28,250 nt of DNA from Acanthaster planci (Eukaryota; Echinodermata; Asteroidea; Valvatida; Acanthasteridae). Where the stretch lies: contig NW_019091436.1 of assembly GCF_001949145.1 (NCBI RefSeq), forward strand, positions 1-28,250. The letters are read 5' to 3'. Below the pieces are notes generated by a model. The model saw only the letters and a program-made list of their open reading frames with translations, was not told the origin of the DNA and searched no databases. A program made the translations under genes and the position numbers. Numbering within the stretch: position 1 is the first letter of the stretch; each line of letters opens with the position of its first letter. Shown piece after piece: positions 20,512 through 28,250 of the stretch.

Positions 20512-23500
20512 ATGGCTGACGGTGCTCAGGTAAATTAACCAATAATTTGTCATGAAGTGGTTGTGAAGACACTGCCATTTAATTGGCAGTGACGACGGGA
20601 AGAATTCCATATACGAAGTTTATTTGGGCATTTTGCTAGATGTGTCATGTATGTGTGAGGTTGGGGCTCACACTTTTTTAATTTGATGGGTTCGTATTAT
20701 GCTGTGTGACTCTGAGTGCTACTCACTGCTAGCCTGTGTCAAATAGGGGTGCATTTAGCCTAGGCCTACGTTTCAAAAAAAATTTTGCTTTCTTAATCAA
20801 ACCCTCCCCCCCAAGCTGTCGAAACTGACATGGCCGAGGCGTACATCATGGATGTACATGTATGTATCTCTTTTAATCTGATGTAGTGATGACCAAAATT
20901 GATGGTGCAGGCCTAGTCATCAGCATGTCAGGACAGGTGCCCTGTATTACTAGCATGGTAGGCTAATCACATAGGCCTACGGTGAAAACCAATCAGACTG
21001 GACAATACCAAGGGCCTACCTAGCAAAACTAGGGAACCTGGCAACTATACGGTCGTGAACGTGATGGTTTTAAGACAATGCGACTGACTATTTATTGAAA
21101 AAAATGCAGAGCTTTTCTTTGCATTCTCATTGTACACACTTCACATGCTACACACAGTGTGCATGCATACCACATTGCCGTCATGACCTCGCATCAAGCT
21201 GGTCTGGTTGGGATGGCTGCATGTCATGCCCAGCAAGTCGAGTAGCAATATAAAGGAACATGTGTCAATTTGCCCAAACACATCGATCCTTGCACTTCAT
21301 CTTTTTCACTCCTTGCACGGTCGAGTTGTCTTTACAGATGACTTGGTAAATAATTGAGTTGTCTTAATGGTCAAGTTGTCCTGAATTGAGTTGGTATATG
21401 GCCGAGTTGTCTGGCATCCTTCTTAGCAGCCCAGCACAACAGTTAGACTGTGACTGTGATCATACTCAAAACGCCTGTAAATTCACACATTTTATGATAC
21501 CAGGATTTCAGGACATTATTGATTTTCTTCAAGTAGGCCAAGGACCTAAACATGACATGTTGCATGCAGGTTTTAAGCATGTTAGGTATCAAAGAATTGA
21601 CCATTCAATGGAAGTGAAACCATGACATTTCCCTGAAGTCAGTAGCCATGAGCCGTTAACTCAGACCCATAAACGGGGCCCTCCGTACACTCCTGCACTG
21701 ATACGAAGGACTCCCACCAGTAAACAGGGCCCTTCTTATACTCCTTCGCATCAGTGCAGGAGTGTACAAAGGGTCCTGTTTACTGGTCCTGAGTCCTTCG
21801 CATCAGTGCAGGAGTGTACAAAGGGCCCTGTTTACTGGTCCTGAGTCCTTCGCATCAGTGCAGGAGTGTACAAAGGGTCCTGTTTACTGGTCCTGAGTCC
21901 TTCGCATCAGTGCAGGAGTGTACAAAGGGCCCTGTTTACTGGTCCTGAGTCCTTCGCATCAGTGCAGGAGTGTACAAAGGGCCCTGTTTACTGGTCCGAG
22001 TCCTTCGCATCAGTGCAGGAGTGTACAAAGGACCCTGTTTACTGGTCCGAGTCAAACGGGTCATTTAAAAAAAGAGTTCATCATGGACTTTGAAAACAAT
22101 GGGAAAATCAGTTCAAAATAGAATTTCACCAGAGCTGTAAAGCCAGTGTGCAAGCTCAGAATTTATGATCAGGAATGTTGAGAGCACAATGAAATTTCAC
22201 TGATTGTCAAATTTGAGGTAAAATGTACTCTAGCAAGAAAAAATTGAAAGTACGCCATGCTTGGGACCATGTCACATTAGGTTGCATCAACTAATAATAA
22301 CAACATGAATAAATTAGTCAACAAATTTGGAGTGTCAAAGTTAAGTATCTGTGCTTACTTTATTTTCGTAACCTATATTCTTTGTCTATTTCCTGCTTTT
22401 TAAAGACTTTAGACTCGCTATTGGCCACCTTGGTGGGCATGGGATTTGAATTGGATCGTTGCCAAGCAGCAGTGAATCAGGGGAAACTTACTGTAAATGA
22501 TGCTGTGGAATGGTAAGTTGGTCACTAAAAAATGGAGTTTCAGGCAGGTCAAGTAGAGTTTGACTGAACACGAATTTGAAACGGTTGAATACAGTTTTTA
22601 TCAAGCAAGACAACTATTCAAGAGATTCTTTGCTCTTTCACTGAACTTTATCACATGGACTTTAGTTTTGCAGCCAGGGAAGTTTTAGCGAAAAACTTTT
22701 TAGTTTTTCCAAATTTTTATTTTGAGTTTTACACAGTGTGCATGAAAATCCCTGAAGTCCAACATTATGCAGAAAGCCAATGAGCAGTACATCAGGTCAT
22801 CTGTGAAGGTCTAGATGCAGTGTTGTACACATATCTGTCCCAAGTTGAAATATACTCTCAAAGAAGAGACAAACTGGTGGAAAGTTTACTAACTGGGATC
22901 ATGAACGTGCATGGTGCTGTCACAAAGACTGTACGTTTAAACAGAAATTGGTAGCTCATACCAAACGTGTCCTGTACCAAGTTGGTATAAACCAGTGTAC
23001 ACTGTGGCATGTTCCTACCAATGAATAATCTTTGCCTTGTAAAAAGACTCCCTCTCTTGTTCCTGCTCAGAAGGGATTGGCATCAATCCATCATAAGTCT
23101 GCGAATGCAGTAGTTAGAGATTTACAGATTTGGAGTAATCACAGTCAAATAATGAAATCAGTAATGTAGAAATTCCTTCTGTTTGTTAGGTTACTACAAG
23201 GTCACAGTGCTGATGAAGATAAGATACCAACACGATCGGCTCCTACGTTAAGTCTCAATCAACCATCTCAGGTTTGTGTGAATAGTGTCATAAACGTAGC
23301 CATTGATTCTCTCTCTGCAAGCAGCCATCAGTGCACCTTGCCGTAGATAGCTTTTAAAGATTTGAATGACATGCTTCAAGACTTGGATTGTTTGCTTTGT
23401 TTGTTTTTATTTGACAACACTCATACAGATAACAAATGATCATACACAAACAACTGAATTGACTAAAACGAATAAAAAGAACTACATATAAATCCAGGGC

Positions 23501-26500
23501 ATTGTCGAAGATGGCATACTTGAAAAATTGGATGGCGTCTTTAAGACTTCAATGGCTTCTTTTTCACTGTAGGCTGTACTGTAAGTTCTGCTACTGTGTT
23601 TCAATTTGAGCTTTGCACTGAGCAGAATGATAGTGGAAGGGAGAAGCGAAGGGCTGAGAAGTGTTGTAGGATACAAAATACCCTGATGGTGTTTGGAAAA
23701 CACCTCCCAAATCTGTGACATGATCCTTGGAATATTTACGGTGACAAGAAAAGTCTCTTCTCTGTCGGCATTTTGTGTACGAATGTGTGTGAAGTTATCA
23801 GACATTCATAAATACCTCAGACAGTCTCCCTATTCAACAACATGCAACTAGGCTGTGTATTAACATTTGATAATGCCCGCTGACATGTAACAATACCTGC
23901 TGCATAAAACATGCGCTGGCACCTTGATACAAGAGAGATTACTCCATCCCTATTGGACATGATTCTGCATGTGACGCAGCACGCAATATGCGTCATGCAC
24001 GCACCGAGTCCATATTCAAGGAGATTCTGTTGAACAACTTGCAAAAGGAATATACCATTAAATGAATGGGGGTATTCAAGAAAATGAAAGTCAAATTCTT
24101 AAACAAAATCGTTGGAAGTCCGTCATATATTGACTTCTTTTGACGCTCCGACTAAAAAGATGTTTATGAATGGGAACAAATATGTGCTTGGCATGTTTAA
24201 GACTGGCCAAGCACACATTTATTCTCTTATTCCTGCAATGATTCTGGTTAAAGCTTGTATGAGCACAGAGATTCAAGTTTAAATCCTCACTTGCAACCAT
24301 CCAGGCTCAACCAACTTCTCAATCCACCGATGCTAGCTACCTCCCCTTCAGCTTACCACCTGTCTCCACCCCATCAAGCTCTTCAGGAGACTCACAGGGC
24401 CCCTTGCCTTCCTCCGTCTCACCAGTGTCAGATGAGAGTAAGTTCAAACAACAAGATGTTGTAAGTCGGTTCTCCCTGTCAGAGAAGAAGAGGCAAGACA
24501 AGGAGAGATGGGAGAAAGAACAAAGGGAGAAGGCTGCCGTGGAGGCTCGGCAGGCCAGACTACAAGCCAAACAGGTGGGTTTAGGGAGGCTGGCCTTGCC
24601 CCTCTCACAAGAAATTATCGTTCAAGAAAAACTGATTAGAAATTCATGAATTGTTGTAGATTCATTTTGAATGACAAACAATGGTCAAGTGGAAAGACTC
24701 TTTGTATTCATGGATCCATGTCAAGATGTGCATTGATTCAATTTATCGAATTGTAAGATTTGTAAAATGTAAACTTTTGTGTTAGAGATGTTAATTATTT
24801 CCTTCACTTACCTGTATTTGTAACACCCCTTTTTTGTCCCTGAGCTTGTGAGAAAATTCTTCAATTTTGTATTGACCATGAATATAATGTTAAGCATGCA
24901 CTCACAAGTTTCGTCTTCAAAGGTCCTGTTTAATCCCTTGTAAAGACCACTCACAATTTTTGAACCATTTCAGTTCTCCCAAATGGCAAATCAGTTCTAA
25001 AAGGTCTGTGGCAATTTCAGGCAAAGAATTATGTCCTAAAGAACATCAAGGCCGATAAGGAAGCAAGACATCAGCTGGGCAAGCTGCCAAGTAGTCCCAG
25101 AAGCACCCATCAGGGGGAGATACCAATGGCCACGCTCCCCTCTCCCCAGCCAGCTAGTTCTGCCTCTTCACCACCAGGGGATGCATCTCCAGTGGTGACA
25201 ATTTCACCAGAGGCTAAACCAATACCCAGTGCCCCAGCCATGTGTATGCTTCAGGTTTGTCAAGGAGGAAATGAGACCTGCTTTTAAGTGTTTCATAGCT
25301 CTCCCCAAGTCCAAATCCCATGAGAGATTTGCAGTATGTAGGAAGGTAAAGATCACACTGGGCTTGTAACCTCTGGAAAGTTGAAGAAAGAATGTGTCAT
25401 TGATTTCTTATATTATTGGATTGTGTAGGATTCAGGAGGGTTCCAACAAGACATTTCAAGGGAATTAGGTTTTTCATCTTTTGTTTTACAAAGTTTTACT
25501 CTTTTATCATAAGTGGTGTATCCTCTATATTGTCAGTAACAATTGAGTCGCTGAAGTACACTGTGAGCAAGCCAAAGGTATTGTTTTAAAACACTAAAAA
25601 AGAACAAATAAAGAATGACAAAGTGTGACGTAATTTTGAGCCAGGAAGTGTAGTGAAAACAAATAGGGTGCGTGGGACGTGTTGGTTCACATACTGATTC
25701 TTGTGCCTTCAACACTCGTAATTGTGCAAGTGACATATTCACTTGGGTACTCTCTACCCAATAACCTAAGGTCCAGCGTGTTTGTTTTTTGTTTGTTCAC
25801 AGCTCAGATTACCATCGGGACAGAGCATCCGAGAAAAGTTCTCATCCGCATCAAGTCTTCAGTGTATTGTGGATTTCATCAAGAGCAAACACACAGATCT
25901 GATTCACATAAATCTGATGCAGGTATACACGCTTCTTGTCTTACTTTGTACCAACATTTTAAGCTTGACTTTTCCAAATCCTTCAAGACACCCTTGTGTT
26001 GTCCTGAACAAAAAATGCCTTACATACATTACATGGTAGGTGTGACGTTATAACACAGCAAACTATGGTGTGCTTCAAGATATATTTGGATAACAACATC
26101 AGTCCCCTGATAAGCAGATGATTACTTTGTTGACATCAAATGATATATCCTCCAACTCACTCCATTAGAGTCTTTGATGATCAGCTTTTGGCATTCTCCA
26201 AACTGGATGACGATGCCGATGTCCAGTCAACCTTGTGAAATTCTATGAATTCAGTTGATGTGGAGGTTATTGGCATATCTTGTACACTGGCTAAAAGGTT
26301 AAGAGGGCACCAATTCTCCATACCTGGTGCTCTGAGTCAAACCAAAACAAGATGAAAAGATCAATAAAGTTGGACATAATATGTTTGTCTTGTCATATTC
26401 TACAGCCTTTCCCTCATCGGTTGTTCACCTCCAGTGACTTGGGCTTGACATTGGAAGAACTCCAACTCACGCCAAATGGCAATCTGGTTGTCAAGATAGC

Positions 26501-28135
26501 AACATCTGATCCAACAACAAGTGAGCCAAATTACTTTAAACTTAAGGAGGCATACAGAAAAATTTATTCAGTTTGTGAATGCAGTTCTAAAGCTGTGCAT
26601 CTCTTCTAAATACCAATTTTTATAATTTTTTGTGGAAGAATTATTTGTTAAGTTCATGCTGTATTAGACTAAAGAAAATGGAAAAAGTAGAAATAGACGT
26701 GTCCTAAACTATTCCCAATTTTGTCTCCTTAAAGCTGATTAATCGTGGGAACTTTTGTCTGTAATTAAATACATATTTGGTGAGCCTCATGGCAGAGATT
26801 CAAAGCTTTCTTGCTCTGTAGTTGTAATTTTATGACTCATATCCATCAATGAAAACAGAATCTGCTCAAGCCTCAAGTCAGCCTGCAGTATCACCTGACC
26901 CACAAGACCGACCTCAGCCCCCAGATGAGGACCGACTTCTCTCCTCCCTGGCACGTGTCCTCCCTCATCATCCCCCACTGCATCAACCTCCCATAGTCCG
27001 CCATGACTGGGGGCGTGGCCATGCCCTCAGCCCCAGTGATGACAGCGCAGCCAGTAAGGAACTGGAGGAGGAGGAGCCAATGGAGGTGGGCGGAGCTAGA
27101 GTGGACTTTGATGATGTGGGCGAGATGGATGAGGCAGGCATCGAAGATGCGGAGGAAGATATGCTATGGCATGCCAATGATGCACAACCAATGGGAGGTT
27201 AGTAAAAACAAAGTGTTAAAGCCAATGATAACTCGAGTCACAAGTTTGTCTCTTAAAAGAAGAAAAATTGGAAGTCACATTGCCAGGCGCCATGGCTTTC
27301 TGTCATCGTAAAAGGGACTTCAGTTACAAAACAATTTCCAGGAGAGATTCCAAGTTGATCCTTTGATCCTGTGGTGTGTGCATTTGCAATTCAGAAAAGC
27401 CACTACTTTTCTCTCTGAGGTTTTGTGGTTCCTTAAAAGTTGAAAAGTGTGCTGTCCGTCAAGTTTCTTGAAAGGAAATCAGTTTCTTTGCAGGACAGTT
27501 TCAGACAGTAATCAAAGGCAGTGTCGTCATCTAAGCCACCACGGTAGTGTCTAGATCTCTTGAAGGGAAAGGGCTCACCACTTACTCATGATTGGTTTAA
27601 CCTTGATCTACTCCTGTATCTTAATGATATATTGTACATAGGGCTTAATAGACCAATATAGACTAGAATGTACAGATTACAGCAAGCTTCAGTTGAAGTC
27701 ATCATTCATTCTATATTCTGTCATCTAATCTGGCCTGATAGGGAGGGAACCTCATATCTGGGGAGATGGCAATCGTCTAGTGGATGGCAGACGACCTATG
27801 AACTTTGACTATGGGTTTGGGCAACGTGACGAGCAGCATGATGCTGAGGAAGTACCAAGTCCACAGAGGGCAGGTAGGTCAAAGATGAAAGGGTAGAGGG
27901 CTTAGCTAAGGCAAATGATACTGACCAATGATCATGAGGAAATAAGATCACATGACCTTGGATGGCCACAAGCTCCACTCAGAGCCATGTATAGAGAGAA
28001 GTGAGACATGAGTGTCACAATTGTTGGAAGCAAACTGGCAGTGTTTTGAGCCGGTGCAAATGGATAGTTGGTAAACAATATCTACATGGTCTACTGTTCA
28101 CGTAATGAATGGTCGTTTTGTTTTCAGGTGTCTGA
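20512..28135 (+). CDS. UBA-coiled coil-UBX domain protein (UBXN1-like), about 474 aa
   Basis: An adaptor that by family should bind ubiquitin through an N-terminal UBA and p97/VCP through UBX. Exons: 20512-20529 (MADGAQ), 22406-22512, 23190-23271, 24305-24574, 25021-25254, 25803-25922, 26406-26520, 26859-27197, 27742-27873, and probably 28128-28135; all phases join. UBA about 7-46 with the MGF loop (LVGMGFELDRC) and a closing AVEWLL. A Ser/Pro-rich linker follows, then a highly charged coiled coil (about 128-172), a second Ser/Pro linker, and UBX about 232-313 (LRLPSGQSIREKF, then FPHRLF, then LTLEELQLTPNGNLVVKI). The order matches UBXN1/SAKS1, but that protein is about 300 residues and ends soon after UBX. 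Here about 160 more residues follow, rich in Pro and acidic residues. The ortholog is uncertain, so no symbol is given. Confidence 0.88.
21322..21411. repeat. Irregular cluster of GAGTTGTC motifs
   Basis: Copies of (C/T)GAGTTGTC or close variants occur at about 21322, 21355, 21372, 21386 and 21403, spaced 14 to 33 bases. They lie in the same orientation in the first intron of the UBA-UBX gene, as a spaced rather than strictly tandem series. Confidence 0.55.
21676..22053. repeat. 52-bp minisatellite, six direct copies capped by an inverted copy
   Basis: Direct units begin CCTTCGCATCAGTGCAGGAG at 21743, 21795, 21847, 21899, 21951 and 22002. The period is 52, with one unit of 51. Units alternate GGGTCC and GGGCCC at the same site. 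Immediately left, 21676-21734 is a near-complete reverse-complement unit, so the array can fold into a long hairpin with its first copy. It lies in the first intron of the UBA-UBX gene. The open frames across it are repeat artefacts. Confidence 0.92.
22406..23271 (+). CDS. UBA-UBX gene exons 2-3: UBA domain
   Basis: Exon 2 (22406-22512) encodes TLDSLLATLVGMGFELDRC and VNQGKLTVNDAVEW, a full UBA with the MGF ubiquitin-contact loop. The last codon is split TG|G. Exon 3 (23190-23271) starts at acceptor GTTTGTTAG, encodes LLQGHSADED, and moves into a polar linker. The six-residue first exon (20512-20529) joins in phase 0 and the resulting start is the usual position for a UBA in this family. Confidence 0.9.
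24305..25254 (+). CDS. UBA-UBX gene exons 4-5: Ser/Pro linker and coiled coil
   Basis: Exon 4 (24305-24574) encodes a Ser/Pro linker and then a Lys/Arg/Glu-dense helix (SLSEKKRQDKERWEKEQ), and ends AKQ before GTGGGT. Exon 5 (25021-25254) continues the helix (NYVLKNIKADKEARHQL) and then a Ser/Pro linker up to the first UBX strand (AMCMLQ). The charged helix is the coiled coil that sits between UBA and UBX in UBXN1-type proteins. Confidence 0.9.
25803..26520 (+). CDS. UBA-UBX gene exons 6-7: UBX domain
   Basis: Exon 6 (25803-25922) encodes LRLPSGQSIREKFSSASSL and then VDFIKSKHTDLIHINLMQ. Exon 7 (26406-26520) encodes PFPHRLFTSSDLGLTLEEL and LQLTPNGNLVVKIAT, ending in phase 1. This is the ubiquitin-like beta-grasp of UBX. 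The p97-binding loop normally carries Phe-Pro-Arg. Here it reads Phe-Pro-His-Arg (279-282), so the Arg is shifted by one position. The opening Arg of the first strand is present. Confidence 0.9.
26859..27873 (+). CDS. UBA-UBX gene exons 8-9: acidic C-terminal extension
   Basis: Exon 8 (26859-27197) and exon 9 (27742-27873) encode about 155 residues beyond UBX. These include a Pro/His patch (LPHHPPLHQPP), an acidic stretch (KELEEEEPMEVGG), a second one (DDVGEMDEAGIEDAEEDMLW), and then a more ordered-looking segment (REPHIWGDGNRLVDGRR) rich in Gly, Arg and Asp. Exon 8 is GC-richer than its surroundings. No named domain was recognised. Exon 9 leaves in phase 1 at GTAGGT. Confidence 0.85.
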
Positions 28136-28218
28136 AGTTGGTGTTATTCTGTCTATATACAGCTTTGGCTTCACTAAGTGTACCAGAACTAAAATGGGAG
28201 GTTATACTTATCAATTAA
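28128..28218 (+). CDS. Alternative terminal exons of the UBA-UBX gene
   Basis: Two acceptors fit exon 9's phase. TTGTTTTCAG (28127) gives Gly-Val and a TGA at 28133-28135. CTATATACAG (28162) gives ALASLSVPELKWE-VILIN and a TAA at 28216-28218, or a GTTATA donor at 28201 leading beyond the window. The first has the better polypyrimidine tract, but an eight-base coding end is small. No AATAAA is seen before the window ends, so the real 3' end is open. Confidence 0.4.
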
Positions 28219-28250
28219 TGGGACTTTAATATTGCACAATATACTTGAAA

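Noticed and set aside
21866-22121. Two plus-strand frames with repeated VQRALFTGP-type peptides
   Set aside because: They are translations of the 52-bp minisatellite inside an intron, with no start context or splice support.
23482-24044. Minus-strand open frames of 107 and 75 codons in UBA-UBX intron 3
   Set aside because: No recognisable motif or splice-consistent structure. They could be a decayed element, but nothing in the sequence supports this.
26159-26353. Plus-strand stretch with one internal TGA (FDDQLLAFSKLDDD...) in the intron before UBX exon 7
   Set aside because: It looks mildly protein-like but contains a stop, has no phase-matching splice sites, and would interrupt the UBX fold.
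1-28250. CRISPR arrays, bacterial operons, tRNA or rRNA genes
   Set aside because: None seen. The only regular arrays are the eukaryotic minisatellites described, and no tRNA-like A and B box pair was noticed by eye.

Overview
This is animal nuclear DNA. It is AT-rich, its genes are split into many short exons with GT..AG introns, and it holds dispersed non-coding repeats and a 920-base run of N. Nothing bacterial or viral was seen. A Roc-COR protein ending in a Death domain, TA-flanked short inverted-repeat elements and frequent tacatgta palindromes fit a marine invertebrate deuterostome such as an echinoderm, hemichordate or amphioxus. That placement is inference and no species is claimed.

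Layout: 1-4780 is mostly non-coding. It holds a possible last-exon fragment of an upstream gene, a perfect hairpin at 23-52, one copy of a dispersed repeat (about 357-860) and a GC-richer patch that may be decayed coding sequence (2450-3120). 5005-17384 (+) is a ROCO-family gene rebuilt here as 17 exons: a helical N-terminus, a Roc GTPase domain with a long acidic repeat insert between G2 and G3, a COR domain and a C-terminal Death domain. Its 3' UTR runs to a poly(A) signal near 18272. 18300-20400 is intergenic and holds a TA-flanked MITE, the second copy of the dispersed repeat and a TTAA-flanked element. 20512 to at least 27873 (+) is a second gene: UBA, charged coiled coil, UBX and an acidic C-terminal extension. 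It probably ends near 28135 or 28218. Its first large intron carries a 52-bp minisatellite capped by an inverted copy.

The two genes lie head to tail, about 3.1 kb apart from stop codon to start codon. By family knowledge the first should be a GTPase-regulated signalling scaffold that acts through Death-domain contacts. The second should be an adaptor that binds ubiquitin through UBA and p97/VCP through UBX. Nothing in the sequence shows that they work together.

The main items to check are: the Roc insert and a reading-frame break in its exon; a 23-bp near-identical duplication flanking the N gap, which suggests a false gap; a cryptic exon whose donor abuts a MITE; and the repeat structures. 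No convincing new biological system was found. The most distinctive item is the LRR-less, insert-bearing Roc-COR-Death architecture.
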